The notes: a model not told the origin generated them from the letters alone. Positions 51,197 through 59,818 are shown, numbered from the stretch's first letter. The stretch: 64,000 nucleotides of DNA from Deferrisoma camini S3R1 (GCF_000526155.1 NZ_JAFN01000001.1:2009014-2073013); one strand, 5' to 3'. Program-made: numbers and translations.

Positions 51197-52501
51197 GTGC
51201 CCCGCCGCTGCATCCTGGTGATCCTGGACGGCCTGGGGGATCGGTCCGTGGCCGGCCTGGGCCACCGCACCCCCCTCCAGGCCGCCCGAACCCCCCACCT
51301 GGACCACCTGGCCGCCGAGGGCGCCGCAGGGCTCCTCCACGCGGCCCGGCCCGGAATCGCCCTGCCCAGCGAGGAGGCCCACTTCGCCCTGTTCGGATAC
51401 CGGCGGGAGGAGTTCCCGGGCCGGGGCGCACTGGAGGCGCTGGGGGCCGGTCTTCGCCTCGCCCCCGGCGAGGTGGCGGTCCTGGGGCGTCTGGACCACG
51501 TGGTCGAGCAGGATGGGCTCCTGCGGCTGGGCCCGGTCCGGCCCCGGGCCGACCAGGAGGAGGCGCGGGCCCTGGCGGAGGCCCTCGGTCCCGTGGAGGC
51601 CGAAGGGCTGCGGGTGTCGTTCCACCCCACCGGCGGGGTGCATGGGATCGTGCGGATCCAGGGGGGCGGGGCACCGTTCTTCACCGACTCGGACCCCCTG
51701 GCCCGGGGGGAGCCGATCCTCCGGGTCCGACCCTGGGCGCGGCCGCCCGAGCCGGAGCCGGCACGGCGGGCCGCCGGGGCGCTCCAGGCCTTTCTCGAGG
51801 CGGCCCGCGAGGCCCTGCGGGGCCATCCCGTGAACCGCGAACGGGCCGGGCGCGGCGCCCCGCCCCTAAACGCCCTGGTGACCCACCGGCCCGGCCGACT
51901 GGGCCGGGCGGAGCCGTTCCGGTGGCGCTGGGGGCTGCGGGGCCTGTCGGTGGGCTCGGGGCTCGTGTACCGGGGCTTGGCGTCGTACCTGGGGCTCGAC
52001 TTCCTGGAGGATCCCGACACCCACGACCCCGGCGAGGACCTGGCCCGCCGGCTCCGCCTGGCCCTCCGGGCCGGCCACGAGTTCGTGCACGTGCACACCA
52101 AGGCCCCGGACCAGGCCGCCCACACGAAGGACCCCGGGGCCAAGGTCCGGGTGATCGAGGCCCTGGACCGGGCCCTGGGCCCCCTGCTCGGGGAGCTCAC
52201 GTCCTCGGAGACTCTCCTGGTGGTCACCTCGGACCACTCCACGCCCAGCACCGGGCCGCTGATCCACTCGGGCGAGCCCGTGCCGATCGTGATGCACGGC
52301 GAGGGAGTGCGGCGCGACGCGGTGACCCGGTTCGACGAGGTCTCCTGCGCGGCCGGGGTGCTCGGCGCGGTGGCGGCCCGGGACCTGCTGCCCATGGTCC
52401 TGGACCTCCTGGACCGGGCGAAGCTCCGGGGGCTGATGGACGCCCCCGAGGACCAGCCCTACTGGCCGGGGGAGCGGGAGCCCTGGAGGCCGGAGCGATG
52501 A
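51197..52501 (+). CDS. ApgM-type 2,3-bisphosphoglycerate-independent phosphoglycerate mutase-like protein
   Basis: The 434-residue protein of the alkaline-phosphatase superfamily begins CILVILDGLGDRS (metal-binding Asp) and has ALPSEEAHFALFGY where the catalytic Ser loop is expected. Further metal ligands are in HVHTKAPDQAAHTKD and TSDHSTPS. This fits archaeal-type phosphoglycerate mutases, but the Ser loop is diverged, so a related phosphotransfer or hydrolytic role is possible. GTG 51197 follows GGAGGGGTGACGCC. The next gene overlaps by four bases. Confidence 0.8.
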   Translation: MPRRCILVILDGLGDRSVAGLGHRTPLQAARTPHLDHLAAEGAAGLLHAARPGIALPSEEAHFALFGYRREEFPGRGALEALGAGLRLAPGEVAVLGRLDHVVEQDGLLRLGPVRPRADQEEARALAEALGPVEAEGLRVSFHPTGGVHGIVRIQGGGAPFFTDSDPLARGEPILRVRPWARPPEPEPARRAAGALQAFLEAAREALRGHPVNRERAGRGAPPLNALVTHRPGRLGRAEPFRWRWGLRGLSVGSGLVYRGLASYLGLDFLEDPDTHDPGEDLARRLRLALRAGHEFVHVHTKAPDQAAHTKDPGAKVRVIEALDRALGPLLGELTSSETLLVVTSDHSTPSTGPLIHSGEPVPIVMHGEGVRRDAVTRFDEVSCAAGVLGAVAARDLLPMVLDLLDRAKLRGLMDAPEDQPYWPGEREPWRPER

Positions 52502-53091
52502 CGGTCGGCGTGGTGCACGGACGGTTCCAGGGATTCCACAACGACCACCTGGCGTACCTGCGGGCGGCCCGGGCCCGGTGCGACCACCTGGTCGTGGGCA
52601 TCACGAACCCCGACCCCTGGTCCACCCGGCACGACCCGGCCGACCCCGCCCGGAGCCGCCCCGAGGCGAACCCGCTCACCTACTTCGAGCGGTACCGGGT
52701 GGTGCAGGCCGTGCTCCTGGACGAGGGCGCACCGCCGGGGTCGTTCTCGGTCGTGCCGTTTCCCGTGAACTTTCCGGAGCGGTGGGCCTGGTACGCACCC
52801 CTGGACGCGGTGTTCTTCCTGACCATCTACGACGAGTGGGGCGAACGGAAGCTGAGGATGTTCCGGGAGCGGGGGCTCCGCACCGAGGTGCTCTGGCGCC
52901 GAAGCCCCGACCAGAAGACGGTGTCGGCCACCCAGGTGCGCGAGGCCCTGCGCCGGGGGCTCCCTTGGGAGCACTGGGTGCCCCCTGCCGCGGCCCGAAC
53001 GATGAGGGAGCTGGGCATCCCCGAGCGGCTGCGGCGGGGCGCGGCAGGCTCCGGGCAAGGGGGCCCCGGAACGGGCGGACCTGCCGCTTGA
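52498..53091 (+). CDS. NMN adenylyltransferase-like nucleotidyltransferase
   Basis: The 197-residue protein of the HIGH-motif nucleotidyltransferase fold begins VGVVHGRFQGFHNDHLAYL, like archaeal NadM (GRFQPFHxGH), although the motif reads FHNDH here. The second signature is the late SATQVREALRRG (ISSTxIR-like). It probably attaches AMP to a nucleotide such as NMN. ATG overlaps the upstream stop codon (ATGA). The last 20 residues are low-complexity Gly/Ala and may be an extension. Confidence 0.78.
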   Translation: MTVGVVHGRFQGFHNDHLAYLRAARARCDHLVVGITNPDPWSTRHDPADPARSRPEANPLTYFERYRVVQAVLLDEGAPPGSFSVVPFPVNFPERWAWYAPLDAVFFLTIYDEWGERKLRMFRERGLRTEVLWRRSPDQKTVSATQVREALRRGLPWEHWVPPAAARTMRELGIPERLRRGAAGSGQGGPGTGGPAA

Positions 53092-53111
53092 GGACGAGGG
53101 GCGGGGCGCTC

Positions 53112-53397
53112 ATTCCAAGTTGCGCTCAAACAGAGGTCCCTCCGGGGGTCGGGGCAAGGGGCCTGGTGGAGCGCCGGGCGTGGCTCCTACAGTCGCTGCA
53201 TCCGGGACTCAGCCGACGCTTGCCTCGCGACGAGCCCCAAAATGCCTTGTCAACGTTAGCTTTTCCAACGTCCAAGGAGCACCAGGGCTGAGTGCCGGAT
53301 GCAGCGTACGTCGGATGCTGCACTCACGCACGGCCGGAACCAGGCCCCTTGCCCCGCCGGATCAGGGGTCCGATCACCTTGAACGCAATATTGGTAT
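53112..53397. repeat. Foldback element, arm 1 with core B
   Basis: ATTCCAAGTTGCGCTCAAA at the left and CTTGAACGCAATATTGGTAT at the right enclose GGGGCAAGGGGCCTGGTGGA, the stem TGCATCCGGGACTCAGCC/GGCTGAGTGCCGGATGCA and GGCCGGAACCAGGCCCCTTG. The last base is the third base of the livF stop codon on the minus strand. Confidence 0.9.
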
Positions 53398-54098
53398 CAC
53401 ACGGCCAGGTAGCGCTCCTGGATGTCGCGGTTGGCCAGCAGCTCGGCCCGCGTGCCGGAGAACACCACCCGGCCCTTCTCGATCACGTAGCCCCGGTCCG
53501 ACACCCCCAGGGCGAACCGGGCGTTCTGCTCGGCCAGGAGGATCGGCACCTCCCCCTTGAGCGCCGCGATCACCCCACCCAGCTCCTCCACGATCACCGG
53601 AGCCAGCCCCTCGCAGGGCTCGTCGAGCAGCAGGACCCGGGGGTTCCCCACCAGGGCCCGGGCGATGGCCAGGATCTGCTGCTCGCCTCCGCTCAGGTCG
53701 CCGCCCCGACGCCTGCGAAGCCTGCGCAGCAGGGGGAACGTGTCGAACACCCGGCCGAAGGTCCACGGCTCCTGGCCCTGCCGGGGGGGCAGCACGGCCA
53801 CCTCCAGGTTCTCCTCCACGGTCAGATCGGCGAAGATCCGGCGGTCCTCCGGCACGTACCCGAGTCCCCTGCGCACGTTCTCGTGCACCGGCCGGCCCGC
53901 GATGTCCTCGCCGTCGAACACCACCCGGCCTCGGGCGGGGGGCACGTACCCCACGATGCTCTTCATGGTGGTGGTCTTGCCGGCCCCGTTCCGGCCCAGC
54001 AGGCACACGATCTCGCCCGGGGCCAACCCCAGGTCCACCCCCTGGAGCACGTGGCTGTCGCCGTAGTAGGCGTGGACGCCGCTCACCTCAAGGATCAA
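53397..54098 (-). CDS. livF: Branched-chain amino-acid ABC transporter ATP-binding protein LivF
   Basis: The 233-residue ATPase has Walker A LLGRNGAGKTTTMKS, signature GDLSGGEQQ and Walker B VLLLDEPCEGLAP. It starts at TTG 54098, overlapping the livG stop codon region, with GGAGGG upstream. It is the last gene of livH-livM-livG-livF and ends in the arm of a foldback element (TGATACCAA). Confidence 0.94.
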   Translation of the reverse strand: MILEVSGVHAYYGDSHVLQGVDLGLAPGEIVCLLGRNGAGKTTTMKSIVGYVPPARGRVVFDGEDIAGRPVHENVRRGLGYVPEDRRIFADLTVEENLEVAVLPPRQGQEPWTFGRVFDTFPLLRRLRRRRGGDLSGGEQQILAIARALVGNPRVLLLDEPCEGLAPVIVEELGGVIAALKGEVPILLAEQNARFALGVSDRGYVIEKGRVVFSGTRAELLANRDIQERYLAV

Positions 54099-54852
54099 GG
54101 GACCCTCCCAGGTAGGCCTCGCGCACCCGGGGATCGCCCCGGATCTCGTCGGGGGAGCCCTGGGCCAGAACGCGGCCCTGGTGGAGCACATAGATGTGGT
54201 CGGCCACCGAGAACACCACCTTCATGTCGTGCTCCGTCAGGAAGAACGTGATCCCCGACCGGGCCGCGAGCTCCCGGATCAACCCGATCATCCGGTCGGT
54301 CTCCTCCGGGGTCATGCCGGCCGTGGGCTCGTCGAGGAGCACCAGCTTGGGGTCCAGGGCCATCACCAGGGCGATCTCGATCCGACGCTTGTCCCCGTAG
54401 GGGAGCTCCGAGGCCCGCCGGCCCACCTGGTCGGCCAGCCCCAGGCGCTCCAGGATCTCCTCGGCCCGCTCCACCAGGGCCGGGTCCCGGTGGTGGGCAC
54501 GCCAGAACCGCATGCCCCTCCCGGCCCGCAGGGTCAGGGGGACCAGCACGTTCTCCAGCACGGTGAGCCCCGGAAAGATGTTGGTGATCTGGAACGAGCG
54601 CAGCAGCCCCAACCGCGCCACCCGATGGGCCGGCAGCCCGGTGATGTCGCGGCCGTCGAACACCACCTTGCCGCCCGTGGGCACGTACCGTCCCGACACG
54701 CAGTTGTAGAAGGTGGTCTTGCCCGCGCCGTTGGGCCCGATGAGGGCGGTGAGCCGGCCCGGCATCACCCGAACGGACACGTCCGTGAGCACCCGGAACC
54801 GCCCGAACCGGTGGGACAGCCCGCGCACGTCCAGGAGGGGCCGGCTATTCAC
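54088..54852 (-). CDS. livG: Branched-chain amino-acid ABC transporter ATP-binding protein LivG
   Basis: The 254-residue ATPase has Walker A LIGPNGAGKTTFYNC, the LivG-typical long helical insert, a signature-region variant ELPYGDKRRIEIA and Walker B LVLLDEPTAGMTPEE. It starts at GTG 54852 and overlaps livM by 8 bp and livF by 11 bp. Confidence 0.95.
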   Translation of the reverse strand: MNSRPLLDVRGLSHRFGRFRVLTDVSVRVMPGRLTALIGPNGAGKTTFYNCVSGRYVPTGGKVVFDGRDITGLPAHRVARLGLLRSFQITNIFPGLTVLENVLVPLTLRAGRGMRFWRAHHRDPALVERAEEILERLGLADQVGRRASELPYGDKRRIEIALVMALDPKLVLLDEPTAGMTPEETDRMIGLIRELAARSGITFFLTEHDMKVVFSVADHIYVLHQGRVLAQGSPDEIRGDPRVREAYLGGSLDP

Positions 54853-55801
54853 GGTCCCCCCTTCCCGGCCTGCTCACCCACCGCACCAGGGTGCCCAGGA
54901 TGCCCTCGGGAAAGTACAGGACCACCGGGATCAGCACCGCGCCCAGCACGATCATCCAGCTGTCGGTCACGCTGGTCACGGCCTGCTCCAGCGCGAAGAA
55001 CGCGGCCGCTCCGAACGCGGGCCCCAGGAACACCGTGCTGCCGCCGAGCACCGCCATCAGCACCGGCCGGGCCGAGTAGGCCCAGTGCATCACGTCGGGA
55101 GTGGCCATCTGGTTGAACAGGCAGAACAACACCCCTGCCGCCCCCGACAGGGTCCCGGACACCACGAACGCGGCCAAGCGGTACCGGGCCACCGACGCTC
55201 CCACGAAGGCGAGCCGCTCCCGGTTCTCCCGGCTGGCCCGCAGGACGAGGCCGAACGACGAGCGGTGCACCCTCCACAGCACGCCCACCCCGCCCGCCAC
55301 CACCGCCAACGTGAACCAGTACATGACCCGGGGATCGAACAGGCTGAGCCCCAGCACCGGCAGGGTCGGCAGGGCGAACCCGGAGAGCCCGTCGCTCCCG
55401 CCCGTGACCTCCCGCCAGTTGTGGGCCACCGTGAACAGCATCATCCCGAACCCCAGGGTGAGCATGGCGAAGAAGATCTCGTCCCGCCGCACGCACAGGT
55501 ACCCGATGACCAGGGACACCAGGGCCGCGCCGCCCACGCCCGCCGCGAACGCGAGCCCCAGGGAGGGGGGGCCGTGCAGGAGCACCAAGGCCGCGCCGTA
55601 GGCCCCCACCCCGAACAGGGAGGCCTGACCGAACGACAGGAGCCCCGCCCCCCCGAACAGGAGGTTGAAGCTCATGGCCAGCAGCCCCATGATCAGAACC
55701 TCGGTCAGGATGAACACCCAGTACATGGGCACCACCAGCGGACACAGGGCCAGGCCGACCAACAGCCCGATCCCCAGCCAGGCTCTCGAGCCACCGCCCA
55801 T
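54845..55801 (-). CDS. livM: Branched-chain amino-acid ABC transporter permease LivM
   Basis: The 318-residue inner-membrane permease has about nine hydrophobic segments and the family block LLFGGAGLLSFGQASLFGVG. Its C-terminal part includes GGSTVFLGPAFGAAAFFALE. It starts at ATG 55801, 1 bp after livH ends. It forms the translocation channel with LivH. Confidence 0.94.
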   Translation of the reverse strand: MGGGSRAWLGIGLLVGLALCPLVVPMYWVFILTEVLIMGLLAMSFNLLFGGAGLLSFGQASLFGVGAYGAALVLLHGPPSLGLAFAAGVGGAALVSLVIGYLCVRRDEIFFAMLTLGFGMMLFTVAHNWREVTGGSDGLSGFALPTLPVLGLSLFDPRVMYWFTLAVVAGGVGVLWRVHRSSFGLVLRASRENRERLAFVGASVARYRLAAFVVSGTLSGAAGVLFCLFNQMATPDVMHWAYSARPVLMAVLGGSTVFLGPAFGAAAFFALEQAVTSVTDSWMIVLGAVLIPVVLYFPEGILGTLVRWVSRPGRGDRE

Positions 55802-55802
55802 G

Positions 55803-56663
55803 TCAGGCCTCCTGCCCGAACAGGCCCCGGGGCCGCACCAGGAGCACGGCGGCCAGTACCAGGTACGGCAGGGCCATCTGGGCCCGGCCGGCGAACAGGG
55901 TTCCGAACGACTCGAACAGGCCCAGGACCAGGGCGCCCACGAACGCCCCGGGGAAGCTCCCGAGCCCACCCACCACCACCACGATGAAGCTCTCGATGAT
56001 GATCCTCTCCCCCATGGCGGGCCCCACGCTCTGGTGGGGGGCGGCCAGTGCCCCGCCCAGGGCGGCGAGCCAGGTGCCGAAGGTGAACACGGCCGTGAAC
56101 AGGGCCGGCACCCGGATGCCCACGCCCTCGGCCATCTCTCGGTCCATGGCCGCGGCCCGGATCACCTTGCCCCACCGGGTGAGACGAAAGAACGCCCAAA
56201 GCCCGAGCCCCACGGCCGGGCCCACGGCCACGAGGAACAGCCGGTACACCGGGTACGAGCCACCGAACATCGGCACCACCCCCGCCAACACGGCCGGGGG
56301 ATCCACCACGTGGTAGCGGGAGCCCCAGATCAGGCGGACCCCATCGTCCAGGACCAGCAGGATGGCGAAGGTGAGCAGCAGCTGGAAGCTCAGGTCCCGC
56401 GCGTACACCCGCCGGAGCAGGCACCGCTCCACCACCGCCCCCACCCCGGCGGCGACCACCGGCCCCACCAGCAGGCCCAGCCAGAACGACGGGAACCAGG
56501 CCATGGCCTGCATGCACAGGTAGGCCCCGAGCATGAAGAACGATCCGTGGGCAAAGTTGAGCACACCCAGAACCCCGAACACCGTGGTGAGCCCCACGGA
56601 GATCAGGAACAGCAGCATGCCCCAGCTCAGGCCGTTCAGGAGGTTGACCCAGATCGCGTCCAT
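55803..56663 (-). CDS. livH: Branched-chain amino-acid ABC transporter permease LivH
   Basis: The 286-residue permease begins MDAIWVNLLNGLSWGML and has GVLNFAHGSFFMLGAYL and the C-terminal GGLGSFPGAFVGALVLGL typical of LivH. No Shine-Dalgarno is visible. The leader and first codons (CGACTCAAACCATGGACGCG) match those of murA almost exactly. An arm-4 element begins 20 bp upstream of the start codon. Confidence 0.95.
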   Translation of the reverse strand: MDAIWVNLLNGLSWGMLLFLISVGLTTVFGVLGVLNFAHGSFFMLGAYLCMQAMAWFPSFWLGLLVGPVVAAGVGAVVERCLLRRVYARDLSFQLLLTFAILLVLDDGVRLIWGSRYHVVDPPAVLAGVVPMFGGSYPVYRLFLVAVGPAVGLGLWAFFRLTRWGKVIRAAAMDREMAEGVGIRVPALFTAVFTFGTWLAALGGALAAPHQSVGPAMGERIIIESFIVVVVGGLGSFPGAFVGALVLGLFESFGTLFAGRAQMALPYLVLAAVLLVRPRGLFGQEA

Positions 56664-56682
56664 GGTTTGAGTCGCTCGGAAG

Positions 56683-56867
56683 CTAGCCCGCATTATTCAT
56701 GAAGCCTTCTGCTGCAACCGCCGATTGCACGCCATCTCGGGGCGTGCTCGCGCCTCGGGGCTCGACGTACCGTCCAGTACGCCTGCGCCCCTCGGCGCTC
56801 GTGCTTGCCCCGATCTGACGCACACTCGACGGTTTCGCGACGAACGCTCATGAATAATGCGGGCTAG
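56683..56867. repeat. Arm-4 element, complete (185 bp)
   Basis: CTAGCCCGCATTATTCATGA (56683-56702) and TCATGAATAATGCGGGCTAG (56848-56867) are perfect 20-bp inverted repeats. Between them lies CAACCGCCGATTGCACGCCA...GATCTGACGCACACTCGACG with a central GGGGCTCGACGTACCGTCC. A second copy, reversed and interrupted, is at 59659-60098. Confidence 0.93.
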
Positions 56868-56868
56868 G

Positions 56869-56898
56869 GGGCCGTTCGTCGTTGGTCGTTCGTCGTCA
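56869..56898. repeat. Heptamer repeat remnant
   Basis: GTTCGTC, GTTGGTC, GTTCGTC, GTC in 7-bp period between two foldback elements. Confidence 0.75.
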
Positions 56899-57182
56899 TC
56901 AACCCGGCGGATAAACAGGCGCTATCGCTCCCTGCTCGCAGGGGCGTGGGGCCTGCTGGAGCGCCGGGCGTGGCTCCTACAGTCGCTGCACCCGGCACTC
57001 AGCCTACGCTTGGTGCTCTTCCGGCCTCGGGGACTCCGAAAATGCCCGCACTTCAACCGCGTTTCAGCCTATGGGGCTGAGTGCCGGGTGCAGCGTAAGC
57101 CGGATGCCGCACTCACGCACGGCCGGAAGCAGGCCCCAGGCCCCTGCGGCCACCTGCGCGCCCCTAGAGTCGCCGGGTCAAC
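56899..57182. repeat. Foldback element, arm 2 with core B
   Basis: TCAACCCGGCGGATAAACAG at the left; GAGTCGCCGGGTCAA at the right. Inside are TGCACCCGGCACTCAGCC and its inverted partner GGCTGAGTGCCGGGTGCA, and GGCCGGAAGCAGGCCC. The gap 56664-57204 is filled entirely by this element, the arm-4 element and the heptamers. Confidence 0.9.
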
Positions 57183-57204
57183 AAGAACTTACGCAGCACA
57201 ACAG

Positions 57205-58443
57205 TCAGCGTGCCAGGTTGCATCCGGTCTCGGCCACCGAGGGGGTCACCTGGTCGGCCGGGAACACCCGCACCGGGTTCAGGATGGGGATGGGGTAGGC
57301 CGGATCCCGGGCGGTGCGGCCCCACGTGGCCGGAGTCAGGGCCTGGTGGTCCTCCGGCCGCAGGGTGATCCGGCCCACCGGCAGCTCCACGCTCAGCCCC
57401 TCCAAAGCGCCCACCACGGCCTCCTTGTCGATGGACCCGGCCTTCTCGGCCGCGGCCTTGTAAGCGTACACCGCGCCGTAAGCGCCGTGGGCGTTGTACG
57501 ACGGGTACTGGCCGTACCGCTTGCGGTAGGCCTCGACGAAGGCCCGGTTCCGCGCCGAGTCGTTGGCCAGGAACCAGTACCGGGTGCCCACCCACACCCC
57601 CTCGGGCATCCGGTCCTTCAGGGCATAGAGCACCTCGGTGGCGCCCCCCAGGGACATGAGGACGTCGAACCGGCCGTCGAAGAACCCCAGGTCCCGGGCC
57701 TGTCGGACGAAGTCGATCAGGTTCCCGCCCCACAGGGAGATGAACACCCCCTCGGGCTTGGCCTTCATGATCTTGGTGATGTACGAGCTGAAGTCCGTGG
57801 TCTTGATGGGGGCGAACGCCACCTGGTCGTCGGGCAGGAAGGTCACGTCGGGCCGCAGCTCCTTGAGGTATTTCCGGAAGTACTCCCAGGACTGATACCC
57901 GAAGGCGTAGTCCGGTCCCACGGTGGCCCACACCTTGGCCTTGCTCTTCGCCGCCACCAGGGCCCCTGCCTTGCAGTTCTGGTTGATGTTCACCGACACC
58001 CGGAACGTGTACCGGTTGCACACGCTCCCGGTGACGTCGGGTGTGGCGGCGTGGGTGATGATCAGTGGGGTGCGCAGCTCCTTCATGGCGGGCACCACCG
58101 ACTTGGCCACCCCGCTCGAGTCGAGCCCGATCACGCAGTCCACCCCCTTCTGGTACACCAGCTTGCGGATCGCCCGGATCGCCACGTCGGGCTTACCGGT
58201 GGAGTCCTCGAAGTACCCCTCGACCTTGCGGCCGAGGATGCCACCGGCCCCGTTGATCTCGTCGATCGCCAGCTGGGCTCCCTGTTTGGCGAACTCGCCG
58301 TAGGTGGCGAACGGCCCCGACATGATGTAGACGAACCCCAGCTTGACCGGCTTCTCGGCCCGGGCCGCGGGCGCGAGCCACGGCAGGGCCAGTCCCACGG
58401 CGATCCAGACGACGACACGGCGCAACGATCGGTGCGTGCTCAT
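57205..58443 (-). CDS. livK: Branched-chain amino-acid ABC transporter substrate-binding protein (LivK-like)
   Basis: The 412-residue periplasmic protein has a signal peptide (about 1-29, ending APAARAE) followed by the type I periplasmic-binding fold of the Leu/Ile/Val family: KLGFVYIMSGPFATYGE, DEINGAGGILGRKVE and PLIITHAATPDVTG. AAAGGAGGTGGCC precedes the ATG. It is separated from livHMGF by 541 bp of repeats but has the same orientation. The ligand may be another amino acid or an aromatic/aliphatic acid, since the family is broad. Confidence 0.9.
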   Translation of the reverse strand: MSTHRSLRRVVVWIAVGLALPWLAPAARAEKPVKLGFVYIMSGPFATYGEFAKQGAQLAIDEINGAGGILGRKVEGYFEDSTGKPDVAIRAIRKLVYQKGVDCVIGLDSSGVAKSVVPAMKELRTPLIITHAATPDVTGSVCNRYTFRVSVNINQNCKAGALVAAKSKAKVWATVGPDYAFGYQSWEYFRKYLKELRPDVTFLPDDQVAFAPIKTTDFSSYITKIMKAKPEGVFISLWGGNLIDFVRQARDLGFFDGRFDVLMSLGGATEVLYALKDRMPEGVWVGTRYWFLANDSARNRAFVEAYRKRYGQYPSYNAHGAYGAVYAYKAAAEKAGSIDKEAVVGALEGLSVELPVGRITLRPEDHQALTPATWGRTARDPAYPIPILNPVRVFPADQVTPSVAETGCNLAR

Positions 58444-58509
58444 GGCCACCTCCTTTCCCAAGGGGCGATGGGGCCGGGCCACCCGGCCCCGGAACCAGCC
58501 GACCGATGG

Positions 58510-58537
58510 AGTATAGCTTCCAAACGCCGGTTGCCAA
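58510..58537 (-). promoter_or_regulatory. Sigma-70 promoter of livK
   Basis: Minus-strand TTGGCA (58532-58537) and TATACT (58510-58515) with a 16-bp spacer, 67 bp before the start codon. Confidence 0.7.
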
Positions 58538-58582
58538 GGGCGCCCCTTGATTCTTCCGACTCTTCGGCCCCACCCCGGCCGA

Positions 58583-58659
58583 GAGAAAACATTTTCCCAC
58601 ACCCCCTCCCCGCCGGGCGCCGGTGTCTTTTCACCGGAAATAGTGGAAAAACATTACCC
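58583..58659 (+). promoter_or_regulatory. Two enhancer-like boxes upstream of the PEP-CTERM gene
   Basis: GAGAAAACATTTTCCC (58583-58598) and AGTGGAAAAACATTACCC (58642-58659) are relatives of the box at 22498-22515. The proximal one ends 78 bp before the sigma-54 promoter. The gap 58444-58825 holds these boxes, the livK promoter and the sigma-54 promoter. Confidence 0.65.
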
Positions 58660-58736
58660 ACCCCCTCTCGTGCAGGCACCCGCATCTCCACAAAAAAACA
58701 GCTATAAAATCGCAAAGATACATCACAAACCTCCGT

Positions 58737-58752
58737 CGGCACGGCTCATGCA
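58737..58752 (+). promoter_or_regulatory. Sigma-54 promoter of the PEP-CTERM gene
   Basis: CGGCACGGCTCATGCA has GG-N10-GC spacing and a perfect GGCACG -24 block. The leader would be about 60 nt. Confidence 0.75.
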
Positions 58753-58825
58753 TTTCTCCAGACCAAATCTTCCCCTCTCGGCCCGGCCGGGTCACGACGA
58801 CCCGAGGTCCGCGGAAGGAGCCGCC

Positions 58826-59665
58826 ATGAGACGCCCCTCGCCCCTCTTCGCCCTGTCCGTTCTCCTCTGCATCGCCTCCGCCACGGCCCCGATCGAAAGC
58901 GCCTGGGGCCTGATGACCGTGGACGGGGACCTGTCCGACTGGGGGCTGAGTAACCCGGAGGAAGGGTTCTCAACCGCCGACGCGGTGGGGCATCCCGTCA
59001 CCGGCCACCGGGACGGGGTGTGGTACTGGGAGGAGCGGGGTGCCGTGGACGACTGGGGGTACGTGGGGCCCGGCTACGGGGGCTACGACTACGACATCCT
59101 GGGCCTGTACTTCACCTTCGACGCGGACAACCTGTACTTCGCTGCGGTCACGGGGATGCCGCCGGGAGGGACCGACGGCGGGAACTGGGACGGCACCTCG
59201 TGGGATACGGACCACCGCTACTACCTCGGGGACATCGCCTTCGGCTTGGGTGGCCTGAGGTGGGCGGTCGAGACGCGAGGCGGCGACAAAGGGGAGGTGT
59301 TCGAGGTCTCGGACTGGGAGGCGCCTTCCGCGTTCCCGCAAAGCGGCCCCGTGGGCGTGGCCGGGGGGACCCTGGCCCAGGGCGCCGGGCAGGGGTTCGC
59401 GTATCTGGCGTTAGGTGACTCCTACGAGGGGTACGGCACCCTGTACGCCCTGGAGGCTGCGGTGTCTCGGAGCGCGTTGGGCCTGGACGGAGCGTCGCTG
59501 GAGGGCATGCGGGTGCACCTCACCGAAACCTGCGGGAACGACGTGGCCGACATCCTGGTGACCCCGGAACCGGCCAGCCTGATCCTGTTGGGCACCGGGC
59601 TCCTCGGCTTGGCCGGGGCGGCCCGCCGCTCGGGAAGGAGGCGGGACGGCCAGGATCGTTCATGA
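58826..59665 (+). CDS. PEP-CTERM sorting-domain exported protein
   Basis: The 279-residue protein has a signal peptide (about 1-27) and a mature beta-rich domain beginning MTVDGDLSDWGLS, acidic and rich in Tyr/Gly/Asp. The C-terminal signal TPEPASLILLGTGLLGLAG plus ARRSGRRR is recognised by exosortase. It should be exported and processed at the outer surface, often with exopolysaccharide. GGAAGGAG precedes ATG 58826. The TGA stop (59663-59665) is inside an arm-4 element (TTCATGA), so the last residues come from the insertion junction. Confidence 0.93.
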   Translation: MRRPSPLFALSVLLCIASATAPIESAWGLMTVDGDLSDWGLSNPEEGFSTADAVGHPVTGHRDGVWYWEERGAVDDWGYVGPGYGGYDYDILGLYFTFDADNLYFAAVTGMPPGGTDGGNWDGTSWDTDHRYYLGDIAFGLGGLRWAVETRGGDKGEVFEVSDWEAPSAFPQSGPVGVAGGTLAQGAGQGFAYLALGDSYEGYGTLYALEAAVSRSALGLDGASLEGMRVHLTETCGNDVADILVTPEPASLILLGTGLLGLAGAARRSGRRRDGQDRS

Positions 59666-59818
59666 GCGTTCGTCGCGAAACCGCCGAGTGTGCGTCAGAT
59701 AGGGGCAAGCACGAGCGCACGAGGGGCGCAGGCGTACCGGACGGTACGTCGAGCCTGAGGCGCGAGAACGCCCCGAGATGGCGTGCAATCGGCGGTTGCA
59801 GCAGAAGGCTTCTCATGA
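59659..59818. repeat. Arm-4 element, reversed copy, interrupted by an arm-2 element
   Basis: TTCATGAGCGTTCGTCGCGA to CAGAAGGCTTCTCATGAT repeats 56683-56867 in reverse complement with few changes. The outer arm at its right end resumes at 60085-60098 (GAATGGGGGCTAG) after a 266-bp insertion. The left outer CTAGCCCGCATTA is missing where the element meets the PEP-CTERM coding end. Confidence 0.88.
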
